This document shows, in pieces, positions 42,373 through 51,677 of a stretch of DNA of 64,000 nucleotides. A model generated the notes under the pieces. The model did no database searches. It had not been told where the DNA came from and was given only the letters and a program-made list of their open reading frames with translations. Origin of the DNA: Candidatus Endomicrobiellum roisinitermitis (lineage in GTDB: Bacteria > Elusimicrobiota > Endomicrobiia > Endomicrobiales > Endomicrobiaceae); NCBI GenBank assembly GCA_031287855.1, contig JAITSL010000034.1, positions 1 to 64,000 of the forward strand, read 5' to 3'. Both the position numbers and the translations under genes were made by a program. Every line of letters begins with the position of its first letter. Positions within the stretch are counted from its first letter, which is position 1.

Positions 42373-42834
42373 ATGAAAATTATTAATGGTCAATTTAAAG
42401 TTGAAGGTAAAAAGTTTGCAATAATTGTTTCTAGGTTTAATGAGTTTATAACGAGCAAATTAGTCAAAGGGGCAGAAGATATTCTTAAAAGACATGGTGT
42501 GTCTGAGAATGACATTTCTTCTTATTGGGTTCCTGGGGCTTTTGAAATTCCAGCTGTAGCAAAAAAGATTGCAGATTCTTGTAATTTTGATGCTGTAATT
42601 TGTTTGGGTTGCGTTATAAAAGGAGATACTGTTCATTTTGACTATGTTTGTGCAGAAGTTTCAAAAGGTGTCGCTCTAGTAGGGTTTAATAGCAAAATTC
42701 CTGTAATTTTTGGCATTTTAACTACAGATTCTATAGAACAAGCTATAGAACGCGCTGGAACAAAAGCAGGAAACAAGGGTTCTGAAGCTGCAATGAACGC
42801 TATAGAAATGGTAAACCTCTATTCTCAAATTTAG
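42373..42834 (+). CDS. ribH: 6,7-dimethyl-8-ribityllumazine synthase
   Basis: [42 protein letters not shown]. Confidence 0.96.
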   Translation: MKIINGQFKVEGKKFAIIVSRFNEFITSKLVKGAEDILKRHGVSENDISSYWVPGAFEIPAVAKKIADSCNFDAVICLGCVIKGDTVHFDYVCAEVSKGVALVGFNSKIPVIFGILTTDSIEQAIERAGTKAGNKGSEAAMNAIEMVNLYSQI

Positions 42835-42940
42835 AATTATTTAAATTTTTCTTTATGCTTTCAACTTAGTTTGCGTTTGTAATTCATAAAGATATTTTGC
42901 AATCACAAAAAGATAATCTTGAGTTTTTACAACCAGTTGT

Positions 42941-44093
42941 TTAATCGTGTTTATTATCACGATTTTCTAATAACCAATCTATGGCATTTATTTGCTTAAT
43001 TCCATTATGATACATGATAGGATCGTCGTCTAAAGTTAACAAAAACTTTAGGTAATGGTCATTGATATTTCCGAGTGAAGTTAATTCACGCAATAAAGTT
43101 TTTTCATCTCTTAGTGTCAAAGCAACTTGGTAATATTGCACGCCATTACTGCTAAACGCTACAAAATCAACTTCCAAATCATCAATTTTGCCAATATAAA
43201 CATCATATCCTCTACGCAACAGTTCTAAGTATATTATATTTTCTAAAACTTTCCCATGGGCAAACGCTTTTTTGCCTAATAATGAATATCTAATTCCGCA
43301 GTCTACAACATAAAATTTTTCATAAAATTTCAGATGTTGTCTGCCTTTTATATCATATCGTTTCGCTTCATAAAACAAAAGGCTATCCCGGAGTGCCTGC
43401 ATATATTTTTCTGCTGTTTTAGAATTTATCTTGCGTCCGTTTGAAGTTAAAGTATCTGCTATTTTTCTTGATGATAAACGATTGCCAATATTATCAAGCA
43501 TGAATTTAGATATGCTTTCTAACGCCAAAACATCTAAAATCCCGTATCGTTGCACAATATCTTTCAAAAAAATGGTATTATAAATATCTTTTAAATAAGT
43601 TGAAATAGCCTTATCAGCAATAAAAAGCGTATAAGGGAATGAGCTTTTTGTGATATATTTTTGATATAGTTCATTTTTGCTCAAATTTGGTGGATTGCCT
43701 TCTTTGTACTCTCTCAAAGATAAGGGGAGCATTTTTAACTCTATATATCGTCCTGACAGATATGTCGCAAGCTCTCCAGACATGAAATATGCATTAGAAC
43801 CCGTTATATATAAATCAACATTTTTCAAAATATACAAGCCGTCAACGACTTTTTCAAATTTTTCTACATTTTGTATTTCATCTAAAAACACATAATTTCG
43901 CTTGTTTGGGTTAAGTTGCTCTTTTATTTGAAAATAAAGCGTTTTCCAGGAAATTTCGTCATATTCAGGTGATTCAAAATTTATAGAAATAATTTGCTTC
44001 TCTTGCACGCCTTATACCAGAAATTATTTTTATTAAATTTTTATCTTTGAAAAGTTGCAAAAATTCCAAATATTCTTTTCTTTGAATTAACAT
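42941..44093 (-). pseudogene. AAA ATPase/DUF4143 protein, frameshifted with Walker A segment lost
   Basis: N-terminal MLIQRKEYLEFLQLFKDKNLIKIISGIRR (ATG complement 44091-44093) is in a different frame from KQIISINFES...; GKS/T segment missing; Walker B NYVFLDEIQ and DUF4143-like C-terminus retained. Confidence 0.85.
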
Positions 44094-44329
44094 ACTCAAA
44101 CCTCTAGATTTTTACAAATTCGAGAATTACATTGCCCACTTTTATCATAAGCATTTTTGAGTAAATGTCAAGAATATTTCCCAAATTTCCGTTAAAGTCA
44201 AGGACCTATCATTACTTAGGATAAAAACTCCATAGCAAAAGGCAAGCGATTATTTACAACTAAAGAAATTGTAATTATATTCATTTTGCTCTTTCCCATT
44301 TTTAAGAATCTTGGTTTATTTACTTGCCA

Positions 44330-44450
44330 TTGTATCATTTAAGTGATAGTCTATCTTTTTTATCTGTTTTTCTAATCGGTGACAACTACGCCAGAAATCA
44401 AAAGTTATTTTTGTTGTTGGTAAGTCAAAGGTGACTTAGTGTATTTCATA
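44330..44450 (-). pseudogene. Abi_2 (AbiD/F)-like abortive infection protein remnant
   Basis: MKYTKSPLTYQQQ*-LLISGVVVTD*... then frame change EKQIKKIDYHLN; resembles the Abi_2 N-terminus (MKYTKPPLTYEEQ..LLISRGL..); multiple stops. Confidence 0.55.
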
Positions 44451-44456
44451 CTTTTA

Positions 44457-44505
44457 TCCTTACAAAAAAACCCCTGGGAACGAAGATAGGAGCATACCGG
44501 GTGTG
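44457..44505 (-). ncRNA. Compact GC-rich hairpin ending in a T-run: candidate small RNA or tRNA-Gln terminator
   Basis: Minus strand CACACCCGGTATGCTCCTATCTTCGTTCCCAGGGGTTTTTTT between tRNA-Gln and the Abi_2 remnant. Confidence 0.4.
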
Positions 44506-44550
44506 CTTAATATAACACAAATAATTTCAGATGTAAGTTCAGATATTTAA

Positions 44551-44623
44551 CTGCCCGACCTGGACTCGAACCAGGAGACTTCTGCTCCAGAGGCAGACGT
44601 GTTACCAATTACACCATCGGGCA
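44551..44623 (-). tRNA. tRNA-Gln(CUG)
   Basis: Minus strand TGCCCGA...TCGGGCA acceptor, anticodon arm TCTGC-CTCTGGA-GCAGA, T-loop TTCGAGT. Confidence 0.94.
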
Positions 44624-44735
44624 TATAATATAAATTTTGCAAAATTGTAACAAAAAGAGGTTATGTTGGCAAATTTGATTTCATTTTATATAATGATACA
44701 ACTGTGTAGGTATATTCTAGTGAGAGGAAAACAAA

Positions 44736-45182
44736 ATGCTTGATACTGAAATGATAAAAAGATTAAAATCAGATTTAATTAAGTATATGAGGTCTAAAGA
44801 ATTAGAAAAACTTAATGTTATAAGAGGAATTTTAAACGAAATAAATATTCGCGATATGAAAAATATAAAAATAGATGACAATGAAGTTGTAAAGGTTTTA
44901 AGGAGTGAGTTAAAAAAACGTAAAGAATCTATAGAAAGTTTTCAAAAAGCTGGTCGTAATGATTTGGTAGAGAAAGAACGTAACGAAATACATCTTATAG
45001 AAGAATACCTCCCTAAAGAGATTTCTGATGAAGAGTTGTTCAATAAAATTAAAATAGTGTATAGCAAGTCTCAAGATAAAAGTTTTGGCGCAGTTATGAA
45101 AGCAGCTATTGTTGCTATAAATGGGCAAGCTGACAGTAAGCGTATTTCTCAAATAGTTAAAAAAAATATTGAAAATAAGTAA
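44736..45182 (+). CDS. GatB/YqeY domain protein
   Basis: NVIRGILNEI, EYLPKEISDEEL, KSFGAVMKAAIVAINGQADSKRISQIVKK. Confidence 0.9.
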   Translation: MLDTEMIKRLKSDLIKYMRSKELEKLNVIRGILNEINIRDMKNIKIDDNEVVKVLRSELKKRKESIESFQKAGRNDLVEKERNEIHLIEEYLPKEISDEELFNKIKIVYSKSQDKSFGAVMKAAIVAINGQADSKRISQIVKKNIENK

Positions 45183-45251
45183 AAAAATGTTATAATTAAG
45201 GAGCGCGTAAAAGAAGTTCTATATTAATTACCCAGGGGGGGGCATTTTATT

Positions 45252-45677
45252 ATGGAGCCATCAACAAGCACACCGTCAACTAATACAAAAAAGAAGTGGA
45301 TTGTTCTAGGAGTAATAATTGCCGTACTAGCCATTTTGGTTGCAGTAGGTCCAGTAATAATAGCCAAATATATGAGGCCTCCCAAATCAATGCAAAATCC
45401 TATAACTTCCTCAACAGCAGAATTTATGATTAAAGTTAAAGGTGTAATTAAAGAAGATACGGCAAAAAAATTAGTGTATCTAAAAGGTGATAATGGTCTT
45501 TACTATGTTTTAGTTGGTGATAAACTTGAACAAATCAAAGAAAGTCTAAACAAGAGAGCTACTGTTTTTGGAAATATTTTAGCTCCACAACTAAAAGAAG
45601 GTGCTGAAAAGACAACTATAGCAGGCAATCCAGTAAGAATGAGTATTAGTGTTTTAAATTTTGAATTGCAAAAATAG
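45252..45677 (+). CDS. Hypothetical single-TM protein
   Basis: N-terminal TM WIVLGVIIAVLAILVAVGPVIIAKY; start preceded by G8 tract. Confidence 0.65.
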   Translation: MEPSTSTPSTNTKKKWIVLGVIIAVLAILVAVGPVIIAKYMRPPKSMQNPITSSTAEFMIKVKGVIKEDTAKKLVYLKGDNGLYYVLVGDKLEQIKESLNKRATVFGNILAPQLKEGAEKTTIAGNPVRMSISVLNFELQK

Positions 45678-45799
45678 GATGAGCACACTTAATCATACAA
45701 TTTTCTGTTTGTTGACGTTTTTATATTTTTCACATCTTTGTATAATAGTATTGTTATTGGGTTTGTTATAATTATGAGTAGGAAGCAGGAGGCAAAATT

Positions 45800-46963
45800 A
45801 TGGAAAAGATAAATTCTTTATTATCATTATTATCTTTCTTAATTTTATTTAGTACTATAGTGTATGCCTCTCTTACTTCTACTCAAAACCCGTATAGTAT
45901 AGGTCCTGAAGGCAGAACAGTTGAAGATTTAATTGATTTTGCAAAGCCAAAAGATATGTTTTCTATTCTTCCAAATAAGCCTATACAAGCAACTGATTCT
46001 TCAGGGAATAGGCAACTTTTCACAACTACAGGTACTCTTGCTTTAAGCATATCAAAAGATGGAAGTATTACTTTTTCTCTTTCCGGTCAGTCTAGAACTA
46101 TAGATTCTAAAGGCAATCTTCAAAAAGTAGAAAAAAATGTTGTAGGTACAAATGTTGTTGAGGTTAGAAACGAGTTTGGAGAGCTTGTATCATATAAAGA
46201 AAAAGGCCTTGGTGGACAAGTTGTAAAAGAGTATGATAAAGATAAAAACCTTACTAAAACAAATGTTTATGATGCTTATGGAAAAAGGATGGTTGCTACT
46301 GTTAATGAACTGACTAAAGCAAAGACAGTTTTTGATGATAAAGGTAGAGCTGTTTACGATTTAGATTATGAAGGTAATCGTACAGCAAAATATGAATATG
46401 ACGAACATAATATGTTAACTAAAAAAATAGATATGTATGGAAATACAACGTACTATGACAAAAATCAAAATCCTGATGTTGTAAAAAATAAAGAAGGTAT
46501 GGAAATCACTAAATATATATATAAAGAAGATAAAGATGGCAATTTGTCTTTAGATAAAACTGAAGATAAAAAAACAGGAGAGACAACTTATTTCAAAGAA
46601 GATGGTAAGCAACAATATACAAGAAATCAATCCGGCGCTGTTGTTACTGAATATGGATGGATTGGGTCAAAGCTAGTGTACTCCTTTAATAAATTAAACA
46701 ATGAGACAACTTGGTATGATATCGATGGGAAAGCCCTATATGTTGCAATTAATGACACGATAATAAGTAAGAACTTGTACTATAAAAGTCAACTGGTTGG
46801 CTTATGGGATAAGAGAACTAATGAGGTTACAATATTTAAAAATGAAAGAAGAGAATTAACTTTAAAAATTGATGACGATGTAGAACCTACAGGTGAGATG
46901 ATTAAAGCGTGGGTTGACGCTGGACTTGTAGATCAAAAGTACCTTGCAGGGTTAATGTGGTAG
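45800..46963 (+). CDS. Secreted YD/RHS-like repeat protein
   Basis: Signal peptide; repeats such as YDKDKNLTKTNVYDAYGKRMV, YEYDEHNMLTKKIDMYGNTTYYDKN. Confidence 0.65.
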   Translation: MEKINSLLSLLSFLILFSTIVYASLTSTQNPYSIGPEGRTVEDLIDFAKPKDMFSILPNKPIQATDSSGNRQLFTTTGTLALSISKDGSITFSLSGQSRTIDSKGNLQKVEKNVVGTNVVEVRNEFGELVSYKEKGLGGQVVKEYDKDKNLTKTNVYDAYGKRMVATVNELTKAKTVFDDKGRAVYDLDYEGNRTAKYEYDEHNMLTKKIDMYGNTTYYDKNQNPDVVKNKEGMEITKYIYKEDKDGNLSLDKTEDKKTGETTYFKEDGKQQYTRNQSGAVVTEYGWIGSKLVYSFNKLNNETTWYDIDGKALYVAINDTIISKNLYYKSQLVGLWDKRTNEVTIFKNERRELTLKIDDDVEPTGEMIKAWVDAGLVDQKYLAGLMW

Positions 46964-46980
46964 AGTAATTAAAAAGGTAA

Positions 46981-47020
46981 AGGTAAAAGATTATGAGAAA
47001 TCTTTTACCTTTTTTGTTGT
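46981..47020 (+). terminator. Rho-independent terminator
   Basis: AGGTAAAAGATT-ATGAGA-AATCTTTTACCT-TTTTTG. Confidence 0.8.
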
Positions 47021-47083
47021 TTTAGGCTTTAATCTACAATTTACTTTTCAATGACTTGGGTGGCCGTAACATATATATTTTTA

Positions 47084-48034
47084 TTATTCTGCTTCTAATT
47101 CCATATCTAAGTCTTTTACCATTTGCCTGTCTGTAATAATATCCCTGCCAGTTGTTGTAAGGTATCCTCCAGTCATCATTCCGTTTGCGCCTGCTTGGAA
47201 AATCCACGACTGAAGATCTCTTAAATGTATTTCTCTTCCACCGCAAACCATAATGTCAGGAGTTTGTAAGATTATTCTATAAATTGCTATTGTTTTTAAA
47301 ATTTCTATAGGGTGCATTACAGGCAAATGTTCCAAAGCTATGCCTTTTATAGGCATAAAAAAGTTCATTGGAACACTATCTGAGCCTATTTCTTTTAATG
47401 TGAATGCTAAATCTATTCTATCTTTTAAACTTTCACCTATTCCAAAAAGACCTCCCGAACAAATCTCGAATCCAAAATTTTTAGCTCTTTTTATAGTATC
47501 AACCCTTTCTTTGTAGCTGTGAGTAGAACAAATATTTGGATAGAAATTTTCTGATGTCTCAAGATTGTGATGCATTTTTTTTATGCCAGCCTCTTTTAGT
47601 TTTTTAAAACTTTTATCAGAAATTCTTCCTATAGATACTCCTAGGTGGGACACTTTTTTATGCTGTTTAAACATTTCACAAAGTTTTTCAATTTCATTAT
47701 CATTTAGGGAATTTCCGCTAGAAACTATTCCAAAACATCCAACAGTATCTAAAGCTTTTGTTGAAATCTCTTTTATTTTTTCAGTGTCAACAAGAGGGTA
47801 CACTTTTACGTCAGATTTGTTAAATGCAGACTGCGCACAAAATTTGCAATTTTCGCTACATTGCCCAGACTTTGCATTAATAATAGAGCATACTTTTACT
47901 TTGTTTCCCTTATATTTTTTGCGGATTTTTGATGAAACCAAAAACAAGTCTTCAATATCTAGATCAAAAAGTCTCAAAGCTTCATCTTTTGTTATTTGTT
48001 TTCTGTCAAGTAACTCTAATGCCAAACTGTCCAT
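47084..48034 (-). CDS. bioB: Biotin synthase
   Basis: NAKSGQCSENCKFCAQSAFN; HHNLETSENFYPNICSTHSYKERVDTI; NGMMTGGYLTT. Confidence 0.95.
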   Translation of the reverse strand: MDSLALELLDRKQITKDEALRLFDLDIEDLFLVSSKIRKKYKGNKVKVCSIINAKSGQCSENCKFCAQSAFNKSDVKVYPLVDTEKIKEISTKALDTVGCFGIVSSGNSLNDNEIEKLCEMFKQHKKVSHLGVSIGRISDKSFKKLKEAGIKKMHHNLETSENFYPNICSTHSYKERVDTIKRAKNFGFEICSGGLFGIGESLKDRIDLAFTLKEIGSDSVPMNFFMPIKGIALEHLPVMHPIEILKTIAIYRIILQTPDIMVCGGREIHLRDLQSWIFQAGANGMMTGGYLTTTGRDIITDRQMVKDLDMELEAE

Positions 48035-48461
48035 TTATAAATCTCCTAATTTCTACTAAAAAGTCAAAATATCTGTATTATCTTACTATATTTGTAATAA
48101 CGACCTCAAATAATAACTAATATCATATGTTGCTGCTTACGAATAAAGTTTCTTGCGAAAAATAACTTCAAAAGCTACAGCAAAAATACCTTAGCCGCGA
48201 GTAAAACGTGACATAACAAAGAAAACTATTATAACAGTATCGTAGCTATTCTTGTAAATACGATACTTTATTTCTAACCATGGCACATGGTTGAGATATT
48301 AAAGGGCTATCTGGCACATTTTAATTAATTAAGTCTTAAATATTGCGACCTTACGCTACTTTTGAGCTGTTAAAAGTCCTGTTAACATTGCCCTGTGAGG
48401 TTACTTCATGTGATATTTTGTGACAATTACTAGTCTATAACTTTTTGCAAAGAATAAGTCT

Positions 48462-48511
48462 ATGCTTTAATAAATATTTTTCTGCTTGCAGAAAAATATT
48501 TATTAAAGCAT
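48462..48511. repeat. Perfect 24-bp-arm palindrome between bioB and hom
   Basis: ATGCTTTAATAAATATTTTTCTGC-TT-GCAGAAAAATATTTATTAAAGCAT. Confidence 0.9.
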
Positions 48512-48535
48512 TTATAACCAAAAGAACATTTTAAA

Positions 48536-49822
48536 CTAAATTTCTATTTTAATTTTAACAGCCTTAGACTTAACTATAGACTTTGTCGCATTAATCTGCT
48601 TTAGAGCCCTTTCAATATTTTCACGACAAACCTCGTGAGTAATTATAATAATTATAGCATAATCATTACCACTAATATCAGACTGTGACAAACTGGCAAT
48701 AGATACTTTATGCTTACCAAGCATTCCTGAAATTTTTGCTAAAACGCCAGATTTATCTAACACAGAAAATCTTAAATAATAAGATGCCTTTCTATTACCT
48801 GCTGGTAAAATTTTTATTTTTTTCTTTTTATCATAAATTACATCCGGCACTATCCCTGCAGTACTGGTGACGATAAATTTTGAAACATTTATAATATCAG
48901 AAACTACAGCACTAGCTGCAGGTTGTTGCCCTGCACCTTTCCCATAGAACAAAACGTCTCCAGAATCTTTTCCGGTTATCATTACTGCATTGTACTCATT
49001 TTCTACAGTTGCAAAAGCGTTTTGGTGATTTACTAAGCATGGCTGTACAGACAAATCTATACCATTTTTTGTTTTTTGCGCACAGCCAATAAGTTTTATA
49101 TCGTACCCAAAATCTCTTGTGATTAATACGTCTTCTATATTTAAATCTGCAATTCCCTTAACAGAAATATCTTTAACTTTTATCCAACCTCCCCAAGCAA
49201 GTGAAGATAAAATTGCAAGTTTGTTTGCAGTATCTATACCGTTTACATCAAAAGAAGGATCAGCTTCTGCAAATCCTGCAACTTGTGCATTTTTCAAAGC
49301 AGTTTCATACGAAACTCCATTTTTTGTCATTTCACTTAAAATATAATTTGTGGTTCCATTTAGAATACCTTTAATTTCTAAAATTTCTTCAGATGCAAGT
49401 CCTTCACTTAAACCTTGTACTACAGGTATTACCCCGCCTACAGATGCTTCGTAATATATTGACTTTTGACAGTCTTGAGCTGTTGTAAAAATTTGGTCCC
49501 AATATATTGCAAGTACTGCTTTGTTTGCGGTTACAACATTTTTACCGGCTTTTAAAGACTCTATTATTATTGTTCTTGCTGGCTCATATCCACCAATAAG
49601 CTCAACTATTAAATCTATTTCAGGGTCTTTTATAATATCTTTAAAGTTTTTAACGTAAAGTTCTGGTTTGTCTATTGGGTTTAAATCGCAAATAGATTTT
49701 ATACATATAGCCTTGCCGACTTTTCTTAAAGCTATCTTTTTGTTTTCTTCTAAAATTTTTACTACACCTTTACCTACAGTTCCATACCCTACTAAGCCTA
49801 TATTGATAAACCTTTTTTTCAT
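48536..49822 (-). CDS. hom: Homoserine dehydrogenase (with ACT domain)
   Basis: IGLVGYGTVGKGVVKIL, TANKAVLA, YEASVGGVIPVVQGL, GILNGTTNYIL. Confidence 0.95.
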   Translation of the reverse strand: MKKRFINIGLVGYGTVGKGVVKILEENKKIALRKVGKAICIKSICDLNPIDKPELYVKNFKDIIKDPEIDLIVELIGGYEPARTIIIESLKAGKNVVTANKAVLAIYWDQIFTTAQDCQKSIYYEASVGGVIPVVQGLSEGLASEEILEIKGILNGTTNYILSEMTKNGVSYETALKNAQVAGFAEADPSFDVNGIDTANKLAILSSLAWGGWIKVKDISVKGIADLNIEDVLITRDFGYDIKLIGCAQKTKNGIDLSVQPCLVNHQNAFATVENEYNAVMITGKDSGDVLFYGKGAGQQPAASAVVSDIINVSKFIVTSTAGIVPDVIYDKKKKIKILPAGNRKASYYLRFSVLDKSGVLAKISGMLGKHKVSIASLSQSDISGNDYAIIIIITHEVCRENIERALKQINATKSIVKSKAVKIKIEI

Positions 49823-49835
49823 AAATTCCTTTAAG

Positions 49836-51032
49836 TTACTCTTTATAATTTTTTGTAAATTTTCCTATACGAAGTAACGCATCGTGAAATCTTTTATCAT
49901 GCGTTACTAAAGCCATTCTTATATATCCTTCACCGTGTTTACCAAATCCAATTCCAGGAGATACAACAACTCCCGTATCTCTTACTAATTTTTCTGCAAT
50001 ATTTAAAGACCCTTCTTTAAGCATTTTGTCTGGAAGTTTTGCCCAAACGTACATTGTGCCTTTTGTGGGGTGCACATTCCAACCAAATTTTTGTAGACCA
50101 AAAACCATCTTTTTCATTCTTCTTTCGTATATTTTTGAAAGTTCTTGTACATAACTTTGAGGGCCATTTAATGCTGCAACTCCTGCAAGTTGTATAAACA
50201 TTGGAGCACCATAATCTAAAAATGATTTAAATTTTTCTAAAGGATAAAGTAATTGCCTTGCTCCACAAACCCACCCAAGCCTCCATCCTGCCATATTAAA
50301 CGTTTTTGAAAATGAATGAAACTCTAAAGCAACATCTTTTGCTTCTGGAAATTCAAAAATAGAAGGAGCACAATAATGGCCAAAAGTAAGTTCTGAGTAG
50401 GCATTGTCTGAAACTAATAAAATGTTGTATTTTTTACAAAACTTTATTGCCTCTTTCCAAAAATTGTTAGCTTCTACTACAGCTGCAGTAGGGTTGTTTG
50501 GATAGTTTAAAAACATTATTTTTGATTTTTTAGCAACACTTTCTGGAATTTTTGTAAAGTCAGGTAAGAAGTTATTTTTTTCTAAAAGGGGCATAAAATG
50601 CATTTTTGCATCAACTAAAGATACCCCATTAAAATGTACAGGGTATGCCGGATCACATACTAAGACGTAATCTCCAGGGTTTAAGTAAGACATACACAGG
50701 TGAGCTATACCTTCTTTAGAGCCTATTAATGAAAGAACTTCGTTTTCTGGGTTAAGTTCTACACCAAAACGACGAGCCATCCACTCTGTTATTGCTTTTC
50801 TAAACTTGGGTATTCCTTTAGCTTGAGGATATTTGTGTGTATTTTTATGATGTTTTATTGTGTCACACAATCTTTCAATAATATGGTTTGGAGTTGGCAA
50901 GTCTGGATTTCCCATTCCAAGGTCTATAACATCTACATTTTTATCATACGCTTCTTTTTTCAATTGATTAATTTTTGTAAAAAGATATGGTGGTAATTTT
51001 GCTAAATTTTTGGAGGGTTTTATGTTTATCAT
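49836..51032 (-). CDS. Class I aminotransferase (AlaC / LL-DAP aminotransferase-like)
   Basis: DLGMGNPDLPTP, NYPNNPTAAV, SFSKTFNMAGWRLGW. Confidence 0.9.
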   Translation of the reverse strand: MINIKPSKNLAKLPPYLFTKINQLKKEAYDKNVDVIDLGMGNPDLPTPNHIIERLCDTIKHHKNTHKYPQAKGIPKFRKAITEWMARRFGVELNPENEVLSLIGSKEGIAHLCMSYLNPGDYVLVCDPAYPVHFNGVSLVDAKMHFMPLLEKNNFLPDFTKIPESVAKKSKIMFLNYPNNPTAAVVEANNFWKEAIKFCKKYNILLVSDNAYSELTFGHYCAPSIFEFPEAKDVALEFHSFSKTFNMAGWRLGWVCGARQLLYPLEKFKSFLDYGAPMFIQLAGVAALNGPQSYVQELSKIYERRMKKMVFGLQKFGWNVHPTKGTMYVWAKLPDKMLKEGSLNIAEKLVRDTGVVVSPGIGFGKHGEGYIRMALVTHDKRFHDALLRIGKFTKNYKE

Positions 51033-51060
51033 GGTATTTAAATTCTTTTTTATAGTTTAT

Positions 51061-51330
51061 TTATATAATTTTTCTAAGAGTGGTAGTAGGCTTAAAAGAC
51101 ACTTTTTACCAGGAGGGAGTGGCATTATTTCTCCTGTTTTATGGTTACGTCCTAACCTTTCTTTTCGGGATTTTGCCCTAAAAGAACCAAGACCAGACAA
51201 AGAAATTATTTCTCCACTTTGTAAAGACGTTTGAATTACTTTAACTAAAGCTTTAATTGCCTTGTTTACATCTCATTTAGCTAAACCAGAGACATAAGCT
51301 ACCTTCTTTATTATATCAGTTTTTTTTCAT
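51061..51330 (-). pseudogene. HU/IHF-family DNA-binding protein remnant
   Basis: Minus-strand fragments MKK-, DIIKKVAYVSGLAK*DVNKAIKALVKVIQTSLQSGEIISLSGLGSFRAKSRKERLGRN, TGEIMPLPPGKK, VSFKPTTTLRKII* in shifting frames. Confidence 0.9.
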
Positions 51331-51503
51331 CAGAAAGTCCCTCCAAATAAGCAATAAATTTTATAAAACACATTCATTTTATAATAAATTTATGCGATAA
51401 AATCAACTAAGCTAATTGTTTAGTTATATACACATTAGACATGCCAGTGCTTTAAAACGCAATATTAGGTACAAGCTTGTGAGCATATTTTATAAAGGCT
51501 ATA

Positions 51504-51530
51504 AATAGTTTAGAACCTTATCTAAACTAC
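51504..51530 (+). repeat. Truncated relic of the dispersed palindromic element
   Basis: TAGTTTAGAACCTTATCTAAACTAC vs copy 1 TAGTTTAGACCCTTATCTACGTTAC. Confidence 0.5.
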
Positions 51531-51677
51531 CTCACAGAACGAGTTTTTTGTTGAGAATTTTCAGTTAAATTATGCAAATAGCTCTTAAAAGTTTCTATAT
51601 CTTTGTAGAAGAAGCTGCCTTTTATATTTTCCCCAATGGTTTCAAACGCTTTCTTTTGAGCTTTAATGGAAATTTTA

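Noticed and set aside
47034-47246. Minus-strand 70-aa ORF
   Set aside because: Alternate frame overlapping the bioB 3' end
51010-51234. Plus-strand 74-aa ORF
   Set aside because: Antisense to the HU pseudogene, whose minus-strand translation is clearly recognisable
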